From Armillaria gallica (taxonomy: Eukaryota > Basidiomycota > Agaricomycetes > Agaricales > Physalacriaceae): 64,000 nt of DNA. Of this stretch, positions 12,921 to 24,101 are shown piece by piece. The DNA lies in NCBI GenBank assembly GCA_037576215.1, contig JBANDB010000003.1, positions 4,402,001 to 4,466,000 of the forward strand. Reading direction: 5' to 3'. The notes below the pieces were generated by a model that saw only the letters and a program-made list of their open reading frames with translations, was not told the DNA's origin and did not search any database. The position numbers and the translations under genes were made by a program. Positions within the stretch are counted from its first letter, which is position 1. Each line of letters begins with the position of its first letter.

Positions 12921-13419
12921 TCAGTCTCGGCTTTCTCTCTCGACCGAACTAAGTCTCCGCTGCAAACTTTCCAGTGAATCATCATCAATCGAATGATGGG
13001 CATCCTTCAACCGCTTGAGACCTTCCGCAACCCAGTTCTGACAATTCCAATGCACGTTCCCCAACACAACAGGCGTCCTCGTCAGTATGAACCCGAGTGA
13101 AACGACCCCGTTATCGCCATAGACCATATTGCTCGAGACTTTCCCCACCTTGACACGTCCCATGTACGTCGGCGTGTCAAGCAAGTCTACACCTTCAGGG
13201 GGTTTAACTTCATATGTCTCCGTACCACCGCTGATCTGATACGCGATTCCGGTCATTTTTTTTGGATCCGTCATGACCACGATGGACCAATGCTTGGCTC
13301 CACGGAGAAGAGGATGGCCGAACTGCGCCACGTAGATGTCATATTCGTTGGATAACTTTAACGAAGGCTTCAACCCAATGAGTCACCCGAGCGAAAATCG
13401 GATAGTATATGCTCACCAT
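12921..13419 (-). CDS. Small protein with DUF6914-like His...Cys pattern, copy 2
   Basis: Paralogue of the gene at 11737-12168. It shows 'YVAQFGHPLLRGAKHWSIVV', 'GIAYQISGG', 'YMGRVKVGKV', 'ILTRTPVV' and 'WNCQNWVAEGLKRL', with the same spacing between the conserved His and Cys. The best start is an ATG at 13419-13417 that is immediately followed by a GT donor; splicing to an acceptor near 13372 gives MPSLKLSNEYDIYVAQ. This minimal first exon is inferred, as no other upstream ATG is in frame. Length is about 150 residues. The two copies are about half identical by eye, so the duplication is not recent. Function unknown; a thiol hydrolase or transferase is one possibility. Confidence 0.7.
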
Positions 13420-13777
13420 AGCGATGCAATGATACGCAACGGTAGTAGACCACTATGCTTTCTGTTGTGCTGTGCGATCTTTCAACTAACGTCGCTTAGC
13501 AGCGCAAAAACTTGCTTTACCTGGGGTGCAATGGATGTGGAGTTGCTGAGAGAAAACAAGAGCCTAAGGAGGCGCCCCTACCCCTTTTTACAATAAACAA
13601 CAATAGTAAGGGCTGTGAATCACGTTTAAGATCCATCAGATAAAGTAACGGAGCCCTCATTGAGCCGCATCCCAGTAGGGTCGTAAAAGAGGGTTGGCAT
13701 AATCAAAGAATTACCATACATGCAACAATAACAAAGAAGTCCATACGAAGATAGGGCACCATTGAAAAATTGACTCA
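13420..13777. other. Intergenic
   Basis: This 358-bp gap lies between the eIF5 stop codon and the start of the second small paralogue, both on the minus strand. Nothing else was recognised. Confidence 0.35.
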
Positions 13778-15168
13778 TCATTCGTCATCATCATCGTCGG
13801 CTTCCTCAAGCCACTATTATGACAAATTAATCTTAGACCTTTAATATCTATGAGGTTGAACATTCTCACCTTCAAGAATGGTTCGCTGGCCTTCCTGACC
13901 GTCTTACTGGTCTCCTTATCGACATACTTCTTACTGACGTGTGTGCCCCATTGGGTGACAACCTCCTCATCAAGGACATCATCCTGATAAAGCGCCATTA
14001 GGATCTTGGGGACAGCGGGTAGAAGACTCGGGTAAGTAAGCCCGACGAGCCGCTCAATACCGCCCAGCAAGGACTTTTGATGTTTCTCCGAAGTCACCAT
14101 CTACGTACTACATGAGCATATGAAACGGATGACTGAAAAAAGCAAATTACCTTCACAAACAATGGCGAATAATTCTTGATCTCGGCGAGGACATCGGTCG
14201 TAAACAGTGCCTGAACAAGCACAACAATAGTCTTGTGTTTTTTGTCGATACCCAATTCCTCTGCCTTTTTAAAAATTGAGACGGCAAAGGTCTTTGGATC
14301 ACCTGTGTCTCTGTTCTCCTCGATCCACCTGCCGAGTACAGCATACGGGCTGTTTGCGTCTTCATCGCTGCCCTCATCATCTCCTCCGAGGACTACTCCC
14401 GCCATTCCTCCCTCGAGCGCTTTGATGCGCTGCTTCACGGCTTCGGGAGAGGTATCCGCAGACCAGTCCTCCTTAGCTAAGGCCGTGTCCGTGTTGAGCT
14501 CTTTGGCTTCTGCTTTGATCTTCTTCGTCAGCTCATCGTCACTCTCGGCGCCATCGGGAGTGGCTTCGTCATCACCGTTCTCCGGCGTGACATCGCCTCC
14601 TCCTCCTACACCTCCTGCAGCGTCGCCGTTATTGGTCCTCTTTTTACCTTTCTTGACCTTGACCGGAGGATTCTTGAGGATAAACGTGGTCAGCTTGTGG
14701 CGCATGTCGACACCGGTACGTTCTCCGCAGGCCTTGCAGTCACGGATGATATCCTCGGACCGGCCCGCTTTCAAAATGACAAGTTCCGTCTCTGGGTTCT
14801 TGCACGATTTGCACAAGACAAACTTGTCGATGAAGACGTCCAAGAGCTCGCGGAGACGGTTGGCATCATGGGCGCCATTGACGATGTAGCGGTCGTTCTT
14901 TTCATCAAAGGAGGTTTGGGCGCCGAGTTCGCAACCGAAGAATTTGGTTGTATAGGTAGGAGGGCGGCTGAGAGCGCGTGCGACGTCAGCCATATTGGGG
15001 ATGACCGTCTTAATTCCGTTCCCTTTACCCTCAATCTTTGTGTTGAGAAGAGGCATACTAAGACATTAGGATGAGTATATTAGGCTCCTAGTAAAAGGCC
15101 TGAAGGACATACCGGTAGCGGTAGAATTTATCGTCGACATCACGTCGAATATTTACTACACTGGCCAT
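13778..15168 (-). CDS. TIF5: Translation initiation factor eIF5
   Basis: Four exons: a short first exon ([19 protein letters not shown]), the main exon from about 15057, a third exon starting at 14099 and a short last exon. The N-terminal GTPase-activating domain keeps the conserved '[19 protein letters not shown]', with the arginine finger expected near residue 15, and the zinc-binding CxxC pairs '[11 protein letters not shown]' and '[10 protein letters not shown]'. A low-complexity acidic linker follows, then the W2/HEAT domain ('[14 protein letters not shown]', '[20 protein letters not shown]'). The C-terminus is '[12 protein letters not shown]', the aromatic/acidic box that contacts eIF2-beta and eIF3. 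Length is about 410 residues, as expected. eIF5 triggers GTP hydrolysis on eIF2 at start-codon selection. Confidence 0.95.
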
Positions 15169-15867
15169 ATTGGGTAAGGATTAGGTTTAGCGCTATAAGC
15201 CCCGGTCAGTCTAAGAGTTCCATCTATCACATCTACAGCTATACTCACAGAAGCGAGAAAGGAATTGTTAAACAGATTTTTTTGTCTGGAAGGACTGATT
15301 GGAGGACGAAGCATGAATCCTCTGCCAGGACAGAAGATGGGATATTGGGGATGGGGGGAGTGGGTTGACGAAATGGTGAAGGCGTTACGGGGATGCTAGG
15401 TACAAAAAATGCCAGAATTGAGATATCGGTCTCACAAGGAAGTGGTGGTTGGTGAGTAAGGGCAGTGTGCAACGTTGCAGGTGATACAGAAAAATTCCGT
15501 CGGAACTTGAAAATGTGCCGGCCGATGCGTGTCCTTATGTCATATGAAATGTCTCATCGACATTCGGAATCACATAGAGAACAAATCGAAAAACACAGCG
15601 TCATATCGCAAAGGTACTTAAGTACTATACCTACGTACTTATAATATAATATCACGAGTGTACATGTAGCGAACGTCACATCACGTATAGTACATTATGC
15701 ATAAATGAATGGAATGAATAATGTAAATATAAACGCATGAGTATGTAATGATATAATTGTCCAGACGATGCGAAGAGCTTGAGAAGAAGAAAGTTGCAGT
15801 GATATAAGTCCCATGTAGAAATTCAAAGCAGGATCCAGAGTATCGGACCATCTAAAAGCAGATATAA
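15169..15867. promoter_or_regulatory. Intergenic, eIF5 upstream region
   Basis: About 700 bp between the eIF5 start and the 3' end of the next minus-strand gene. The stretch 15610-15780 is AT-rich. A pyrimidine-rich tract on the minus strand (about 15340-15370) precedes eIF5, as is common before strongly expressed fungal genes. No coding sequence is supported. Confidence 0.35.
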
Positions 15868-18519
15868 TCATATATAAGGCTGGAAAGTTGTCTGGGTAGA
15901 ACTAGGCGAGACGGAGTCAGAGTTCGAAGGCGTAGGGAGTAATTGTACCGAAGGTTCGAGCATTCTAAAGCGAAGCTCAGGAATCAGGGCACAGAGAAGA
16001 CGGAAATTATCGCACCTGAGCCAAACCCTTCCGCCGCCGCTCTTCTCCCGGACGAATTCGCACTCCCTGTGCGTTGTATACTCGCCGTTAAGGCAGTCCA
16101 ACAATGCTTGGCGACCCTCTTTAGTCCCATCTCCTTCGATGACCCATTCACCTTCCCAGCCGATTCCCATAGACGTCCCGAAGCCACCTCCAGCGCCGTT
16201 CATCTTCCCAACGGCATCATAATGAAGACCGCCTCTCCAGACTCTCGCAATCCAAACCCATTTCTTCACGACTGCAACACCGCCCCTGGAATGAGGGCTG
16301 GGGATTCTGGTCTGAGTATGAACGAGACGTAGCTGCGGTATTTCTTCAAAAGCAGGAGGCGGAAGTCGTCCAATGACCATTCTGATACTACCAGGGGCCA
16401 AAGGCGATCGCTGGCGACCTACCGCAAGAGGAGTGGCGGGTATGAGATAATCATAATAAAAGGGCGACGGTAAGGAGATTGGGTCGTCAATAGGCAACAG
16501 ATCCTCAGGAGGGCAAAAGGGCACAAGGCAGTGACCATTGAATATCAGCCATGTGCGAGTCTCCTTGAACTTATCGGACCGACCGCGTCTTCTGGAGAAC
16601 TCTCGGTTAGACGAGTGTTCTTCCACAGAACTATCTTCGCTTCCTGTATTCCCCGCAGGAGGAACATACCCCAGATTACAAACGACGTCCCCTGTGCTCA
16701 TATGCTCCCATAGACCGGATTCGATTAGCTGATCTTCGCATTGCTGGATGCTCGAACCACCACCAGCTCTGGTGGCAAGATAATCCTTGTCCAAAAATTC
16801 GGGCGTGTCCGAAAATTCAGAGCACGGGACATAAACACGTAAAATGGGAGCACGGACGCGTGACGTGGCAAGCGCGAGGTCGTGAGGTGACGAGGGAGAT
16901 GGCATTGAAACCGGCGTTAGAGGGGGCGAAGGGGAATTGTGCCTTTCACTCCGGGAGAGCGGAGAGCCTCCCGATCCTGACGCTGATCCGGAGGCGCTGC
17001 TGAAAGAATGATTGCTACCGCTGAAATTCGATGAAGCGAACCTCCGGTGTGGTCGATAAAATCCTAAATCATCGTCCGATAGCCAGCTTTCTGAAACAGG
17101 TGAGCCATGCGCGGATGAAGCACGCTTTGCCTGATGGGCAAACGAAGCGTTTGCTAACGACCGTCTCCAGCCCGTCGAATAATGTTTAAGGTCTCTGGGA
17201 TCGGCAGGTGGCGGAGGCGGATTGGTAGAACTATTGCCAAATATGGAAAGCCGATTCTTCCTTTTCATTGAGCGCAATGATGCAGAAGAGTCATGACTTC
17301 TGATGGTGCCTGCCTGCCTGCCTGGCAGTCCCGTAGATTTCGGACTTTGACGGTACCGCGATGACTGCAGGTAGGACGCAGAGCTTGTCAGACTGAGCGT
17401 ATGTCTGTGATCTCGCACGTCTGTGAGCACTGCACCGGCAGAAACTGAACGACGTTGGGGAATCCGTCCAGCCATCTCAGTCGGCCGGTCGGATTCAATG
17501 GCTAGATCTGGACATGATAAAGGTGCTGGAAAAATAAGCTCCCGTACAGACCCCGTCCCGGGTCCATCTAACAAAGAAACTCGGTGTAGAAGGGAAGGTC
17601 CCTGTGATTGAGTAGTACGGATGTCAGGTAAGATGGGATCGGATTCTGGCTCCGGCTCTAAAGGTGGGGGTAATGAGGAACTGTGTGCGAGCGACTGGAG
17701 GAGAAGCACGAAGCGGGAATGAATGTGGGTTAAGCTCTCCAGTTTTTGATTCCGTAAAATTTCGGCCTTTGAAAGGTGTCGAGAGGAGAGTGTCGAAAGC
17801 GCAGCAGTGGGGTAAATATGAAGTGGTGTACGTTGGGAGATCACTACGGAAGATAGTTAGCAGAGAAATTACTGATGGAAAGATGGCTTACAGAGCAGAT
17901 CGATATCATGCAATGTGACTGGTACCTCTTTCATGCCTTCCCGGGATCCGGACAGTAGCCTTAGGCAAGTGCCATAGCCTTCGACATATCTCGACAAAAT
18001 AACATCCCGCAAGTCCTCTTTCCGCGAAATATCTCGTAAGGAACGGCACGTTTGAGAAAGGGCTAGAAAGTCAGGCCAGGGGAGAAACGACAAAAGGCGA
18101 GACAATGTGCCTGGATGGTTAACAATGGTAGTAACAGAGGACACAGTCTCCCGTTGGGGCATAGCAGAAACAAAGTGAGAGCGGTATGAGACGGGGGAAT
18201 TTAAGGCCTTGTGTTTTGAAGGAGGGCGGAAAGTGGGTATCGCCATGGTAGTGGGAGCTGCGCTCGACCGGGTGACGCTTTGGGTACTGGGTAACGAGGG
18301 TAGAGGCCGATTAACCTTGGAACTTATTGCTGAGGCGCTGACAGAAGTTGAAGTACGTTGAACACGGTCAGACAAGTGCTCCGGGGCTGCGACAGACGAT
18401 TCAGTGTCTGCAAAGGAAGCCATATGCTTGAGCAGATGTTGTGGATAGCTTGAGGCCGAGCCTGGGGCATCGATATGCGAGACAGGCTGAATGGGAGCTG
18501 CACTGAGAGTGAGCGCCAT
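15868..18519 (-). CDS. Large F-box-like protein, Ser-rich
   Basis: Two exons, 18519-17892 and 17843-15868, give about 865 residues. The first exon holds a low-complexity Ser/Pro/Thr N-terminus and an F-box-like segment ('GTLSRLLSFLPWPDFLALSQ', 'TCRSLRDISRKEDLRDVILS'). The second exon starts 'LLISQRTPLHIYPTAAL', runs through long disordered Ser/Pro stretches, and ends in a globular region with conserved-looking phrases ('TWLIFNGHCLVPFCPPEDLL', 'VVKKWVWIARVWRGGLHYD', 'GWEGEWVIEGDGTKEG'). I recognise the F-box but not the C-terminal domain. The role is unknown; an SCF adaptor is possible. It faces IWS1 head-to-head across 333 bp. Confidence 0.75.
17307..17322. repeat. TGCC tetranucleotide microsatellite
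   Basis: Four perfect tandem TGCC units inside the coding sequence of the large F-box-like gene. On the minus strand they encode a Arg/Gln/Ala/Gly run. Because the unit is not a multiple of three, a change in copy number would shift the reading frame. Confidence 0.8.
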
Positions 18520-18852
18520 CGTGTACGATGACCAAAAGGTCTTGGAGCGGCACCGTATGGACGTGGAGCACGACGCCGAGAGCTGCGACGGCTCTCGCAG
18601 TGGGAGATAGGGGAGACCAGCTGAAGTAAAAGTTGTCGATAAGAGGAGGCTAGCGGTGGAGCAGCAAAGGACGCACTGATTCAGTTGGCGCTAAATAAAG
18701 GGCCTCATATTGTATTCGGGCAGATCGTTGAATGTTTCAAGGTAAGCAAAAGACACCGGCAGGGGGCGGCAATTCTTTTCCAAATTAGGTCCCATACAAA
18801 ATTAGTTGGCCCATCACTGACGTAAGCGCGCACTTGTTCAACAACTTCCAGC
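18520..18852. promoter_or_regulatory. Bidirectional promoter region
   Basis: A 333-bp head-to-head gap between the large F-box-like gene (minus) and IWS1 (plus). No specific elements were recognised. Confidence 0.4.
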
Positions 18853-20187
18853 ATGGCCGCAGTAAGTGGTCGTAATGCCTTTGAATCCTGCGCTAACTCT
18901 TTTATTTAGACAAAAGAAAAGCTCGCTCGTGACATCTTTGGTGGCTCTGACTCGGAGTTATCTTCGGATGAAGAGGAAGGTGCGCCGTCGGCAGTAGCAT
19001 AGCATCTCAGCGTCTCATCTTCATATATATTGCCTCTAGAGGCAATCCAGAATCAGTTGCAGGGAAAACAGCGCCGGGACGACTATGAATCCTCTGGCCC
19101 CGACTCTGAGGACGACTACGGGCGTCAGGAAAAGCCGAAGAAACGGAAGACCATCAAGAAAAAGAAATCCAGTGACGTCAGGGAAGAGGTTGGCTCCAAG
19201 AGGAAGCGGGGAACAAAGAAGAAGGAGCCTACATACACGGAGGAGGACTTGAATGATCTGCCCCCAGAGCAAGGTGCGTCACTGTTGCATGGTATCTAAC
19301 ACGTCTTAATGTCCTTATAGCCAGCAAGATTAGACTTGACATGCAATTCGATGCTATACTCAAGCCTAAAAAATCCTCGCGCCCCAAAAAACGAAAGAAT
19401 AATGATGAGGTTCTCGATAGCTTTGCGGATGACGAAGTGGCCCGGTTACGAGAAGCCATGAATAACGCAGCTGACGAGGACATACGCTCCAATCATGACA
19501 AAATCCCGGCTACTGCCAAGCTACGGCTACTTCCTGAGGCTATGGAAACTCTCAGAAAGTGAGTAATGTGATCATCTTGCGTCAGACTATAATCTAACAT
19601 TTGACAGAGCTTCCCTTGCCCAGTCTATGATCGACAACAATCTTCTGGAAGGCGTAAAACGCTGGCTAGAGCCCCTCCCAGATCGTTCTCTTCCGGCGTT
19701 AAACATACAACGCGAGTTCTTCCCTATCCTCAAGAAAATGGAATTTATCGACTCAGCCGTCCTCAAAGAGTCAGGACTGGGCAGAATCGTCGTCTTCTAC
19801 ACAAAGTGCAAGCGCGTAACTCCCGATATAGCACGTACCGCCAGTGAGCTGGTCTCGACGTGGTCACGGCCAATCATCAAGAGATCTGCTTCTTACCGGG
19901 ACAGAATTGTCCCTGTTGCCCGAGATGACGGAGATGCGAACGGAGGCAGGTTCGGCGGAGAAAAATTGGGTGCCATTTTGGCACGCGCTAAAGAGTCAGA
20001 GAAAGGCCGAGTACGCAAGAATGCTGTCACGGTGCCACAGAGTGAATTGGGTAACTACACCGTGGCGCCCAGGGCCAATGCCAACCTCATGCGCACAAAT
20101 ACTAGTGTGGATGTGGATGTGGAGAGAAGGCGGAAGAATGCAGAGCGTCTGAGGGCCTTGACCAGGAAAGTGGCCATGAGAGGCTAA
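18853..20187 (+). CDS. IWS1: Transcription elongation factor IWS1/Spn1
   Basis: Five exons, the first coding only for MAA before a GT donor. The spliced N-terminus is 'MAATKEKLARDIFGGSDSEL', followed by acidic and Lys-rich disordered segments. The TFIIS N-terminal-like (LW) domain runs from about 'MQFDAILKPKKSSRPKKRKN' to the end of the helical core ('NLLEGVKRWLEPLPDRSLPA', 'ILKKMEFIDSAVLKESGLG'), followed by 'ELVSTWSRPIIKRSASYRDR'. Length is about 370 residues, near that of yeast Spn1. The protein binds Spt6 and RNA polymerase II during elongation and mRNA export. The C-terminus is basic. It is convergent with the Aurora gene. Confidence 0.93.
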
Positions 20188-20624
20188 CCAGGAAGATGTT
20201 GTCCCCATTCTTTTTTCGTGAATATCTCCGTAGTAACCAGTTCAGTTTCCTACCGTTGTACTTACTACCCGCCCGTTCCAGTGATTTGAACATGTTTCCG
20301 ATTATCGTTAGTCTCGCCGCTCACCAGTTATATATATTTGGAAGAGTCTTGTGTACAAACCAAATATATTTAGTCGCACGTTCTATGTGGACGTTGCAAA
20401 TGTTTCAAGCTTCAGAAAAGGAGTCCAATCAGCATGCATCGGTGGTCCTGAACCTGTCCTGAACCTGGCATATGCCTCCGCGGATGTCAGGCGCCCTCGT
20501 CTTGGCAGCTGTGCGCGTAAACTTGGCAGACTCTCTGTTCTGTGAAAGAAGCTGACAATGGAATGCGAGACTACAACAAAATAACAGTGTCCTGAATATA
20601 TTAGTACATATGAAACGTATACAA
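20188..20624. other. Convergent intergenic region
   Basis: A 437-bp gap between the stop codons of IWS1 and Aurora kinase, which must hold both polyadenylation regions. AT-rich runs around 20330-20375 fit that. Nothing else was recognised. Confidence 0.35.
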
Positions 20625-21960
20625 TCAATTCTGGCCTAGCCCACTGCCCCTCGTGCTACCCTTGGGTCTATACTTGACGACCCAAGGGTGCCGAAGCACG
20701 TCCACCAGAGGGAGTCGTTGTTGCGGGTTGTGTTGAAGAAGCTTCAATATTCTCGTTAGATTCATTCACAAGGATGGATGATAACAGGCCGACATACTCT
20801 TGCGACAAGGTCTCGTGCCTCCGACGACATGCCAGGCGGGAAGCGAAGGTCGACATTGGCTATCCGTCGGTAGGTATCTGGGTGAGCCAATATTAGACCA
20901 GATCAGACAAGGCGCAAAAATACACACTGTTCACGCTACTCTGATCCTCGAACGGCGGGTTGCCGTTCAAGAATTCGTAGGTCAGGACACCCAATGCCCA
21001 ATGGTCGACCCGTTCGTTATGGTCCTTGTTCTCGACCATTTCTGGTGGAAGATAGTCCAACGTCCCACACATCGTCTTGCGTCGATTCCCCGGAGCATGT
21101 ACGCTCCACCCAAAATCCGCAATCTTCAACTCCCCATTCAAGCCCAAGAGCAAGTTTTCAGGCTTGATATCCCGATGGATGACATGTTTACCATGCAAAT
21201 ACATCAATGCGTCCGCCATCTGATCAATGTACCGCGAACTTCTCTTCTCGCTGAAGCGGCCGTGTTTGCTCAGCTGCCGGTAAAGCTCGCCCTTGCCCGC
21301 AAACTCGAGCATTAAAAATATACGTTTCTCATCGTGGAAATAACCATAGAGACGTAAGACGTTGGGATGTCGTAGGTTCTGTTGAATTTCGATCTCTCGG
21401 CGGATCTGCTTCTCGACCCGTCCTTGGATGATTTCGGACTTGTAGAGGGTCTTGAGGGCGATGATGTAGCGTGGTTCAGCTTTGGTGCGAACCATGTAGA
21501 CACGGCCAAACTTGCCCTTCCCGAGAGGGCGGCCCATGTCGAAAGAATTCAGTGTCCATTCTCGAGTAGGCGATGTCCTGGCAGTGTGTGAGTGAGAATC
21601 TGTTCAATGCGACTACGAAACGTACCGTGCCACACTCGAATCCAATGCAAGCTCCCTTGCTGCCTCCCCCGAGACCGCCGCTCCTCTCTTCTCATTCTCG
21701 AGTTCCAACCCTCCGTCATAACTCCCAATGTCAATCTCAGGCGCCGCTGGTTTCTCTGTCGTCAGGTTTCGCAAGGCGGAATGCGGAGTGGGTTTTAATT
21801 TCGCAGAGTTAGTAGATGGGTTCGGCGCCGCAAATTTAGTTAATAGCTTGGCCACGTTCGTTTGGCTCGGTTGTTTTGACAATGTGGGTTTCGTCGCAGT
21901 GGTCTTCTTGTTGATGTCGAGAGCCGCAATTTGCCGGGTGACTGAAGCTATCGAAGTCAT
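20625..21960 (-). CDS. Aurora/Ipl1 serine/threonine kinase
   Basis: Four exons. A disordered N-terminus of about 120 residues leads to the kinase domain at '[20 protein letters not shown]' (Gly-rich loop). Conserved elements follow: VAIK-type Lys in '[13 protein letters not shown]', '[19 protein letters not shown]', catalytic loop '[14 protein letters not shown]', '[20 protein letters not shown]' (the Aurora activation loop with the phosphorylated Thr before MCGT), and '[10 protein letters not shown]'. The last exons read '[20 protein letters not shown]' and '[14 protein letters not shown]', the Aurora C-terminal signature. Aurora acts in the chromosomal passenger complex with INCENP and survivin-type partners to correct kinetochore attachment. 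Mushrooms usually carry one copy. Confidence 0.94.
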
Positions 21961-24101
21961 GTTGTAGAGCTAGCAAAAGTACTGATACTGATGCTGCAGG
22001 ATTACGAAGCACGAGGCGGGGTTTGTGGTGGGGAGAGATGAGAAGAAATCGCGTCGCGGTTGTTCAACTTCAACTGCCACGTGAGCGTGATGTCAGCCAA
22101 TCAGAGCCAAGCACTGACCCGGCTCTCGGACCCTGACATTGCCACTGTTTGTATCCACTATTGCCTCCGCCCTGATCATTGACGTGCTACATGTTCCCAG
22201 AGATAATTTAAATAATATATACGCTGCCGTGAGACTCTATATTGGAGTCTGTGCTATTTACGCGCTGAATCAGTCAATGACGTTTCTGAGTCTCCAGTGA
22301 AAGAATTTTTGTGGTCTCATAATTCGGTCATATTGGGTACTTCTGCCCGTACATAGTTCGTAGACCCAGTAGACCAACTATGGTCGCGTCGGTCTCCGCA
22401 GTGTCGCGAGAACCAAGTGATCAATGATTCAGGCTCGTCGAATAGGGTTGCCCTAAGGGTTTACAGGGCCCACAGAGCCTTCTTTCTAACATTATGGAAC
22501 GGGGGAATGTTGCCGTACTGGAATGTCTGAGACCAGCGGCGAACCACAGGTCGACACATCCTCCTCTCTGTCCATTAAATTTTCTGGACGGATCTCGCCA
22601 TCCATTCCATGGAAATGGATACGAACCTTCTTGTCGCCACGGTCATGGAGGTCGTACCGGTAAAATGTTTCAAATTATCATCCGAATATGCGGCTCTAAA
22701 GTTACGTAGTGTCTTTAATCCTTACCATACTTATAGTCCTCCTAAATGTCTAGAAAATACTCCTGCACCACCCGCCATGTTCAGTATGGGGCAATATCTA
22801 GTAATCGAAGACCCATTCGACTTATTACTTACACGGAGTAAACGTGAACATTCCCTGGTGTCTAACGGCATACTCTAAATTCAAGGTCGATTTTGCGGTC
22901 AACTCTCCCAGTATTGGGCAAAAGTTCGCACCAAAGCCCTGCATGTATAATATCACAAAATGCTATCGTTCTAACCCCAAGTGGTGCCGCCGATTGCCGT
23001 GTGGTCATCGCGCGGGCGCAGGGTCAGAAACACTAGTACAATGAAATTTGATCATCAGGCGGGCGCCACAGAATTACGACTTATCACCGTTGTGCAAATC
23101 ATGTGTGCCTACATCCCCCCTCCTTGAGTCGCGAAAGTATAATTAGTGTCATGATCTTTGCACATATATGCGGGACCTTAGATGAGAGAAATTATCTTTC
23201 AAAGGTGAGGCAGGGGCAGAAAGACGTCGCTGATCAACGAAACTTGAGCATTTACTACAATTGCAACATCTAGAGAGATATACCCTGACAACTGTAGTAG
23301 CGAGGACTAAGTGCGTACAAACTCCATGAAACGACTAAAAGACGATTCCCTAGAACGAAGAAATACTAATAACAAACCCGGGCAGGGTCTTGCAGTGGAT
23401 TATTCCTTCTGCGTGGAAGCCGAAGGTACAGCAGTGGGAGAGCAGAAGTCAGGCGCACCCGAAATTCTGCTGAATGAAATTTCCGAGCGGTGTTCACGCC
23501 GACAGGCCTCCGAACAGTTCCCCGACCTGTTACAGGAGGGGAGAGAATCATGAGGCTCGCAAACTATATGTAAGGGTAGCGATCGCAACTCGATGTCTGC
23601 CAATGAACATGATTGAAAGCATTGTATGGCGGCGAAGAAGCGTTAATTGATGGTATGTGCTTCCGTTCACGATATCACAACCATCGCAGAGATCTATCAT
23701 GATGGAAATACATTGCCGATGGAGTGACGGAGATTACGCTGAGATGAGGATCTTTAAACAGACGAGGAAAAGAAGAACAAAGGTCCCAGAGGAGGGGGTC
23801 TATCAGAAGGACGATGTCCGGAGAGAATAGGGAAACGAGGCGGCATTCGGAATGAATCAGAGGTACGAGGTACAAGGGTGAGTGCTGCAAGTGATCAACA
23901 TTGATCAGTATGATCAACACGTTTTCGTAGCCGAGTGACTCGAGGAGGAAGCGTGTCAAGCGCCAAATCTGAGATCGGACATTAGATCAGCAGCGGAGTT
24001 TGAACTTCTTTGGAAGGGAACGCTGACAAGCTGAGTTTAAAAACAGAGCCAGGAAATCACTGCACGTTCCTTCGTCCCTTTCGGCCTTGTCTTTCCCCAG
24101 C
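21961..24101. other. Long intergenic region without recognised genes
   Basis: About 2.1 kb between the head-to-head Aurora and Ser-rich genes. It contains the Aurora promoter near 21970-22200. The remainder has only short frames with no family similarity or convincing splice structure. No transposon ends or repeats were recognised. Confidence 0.4.

Noticed and set aside
14233..14889. Plus-strand frame of 218 residues opposite eIF5
   Set aside because: It is a Ser/Pro-rich antisense shadow of the acidic and Lys-rich linker of eIF5.
23675..23959. 94-residue hydrophobic minus-strand frame
   Set aside because: No recognisable domain, no clear start context and no splice structure.
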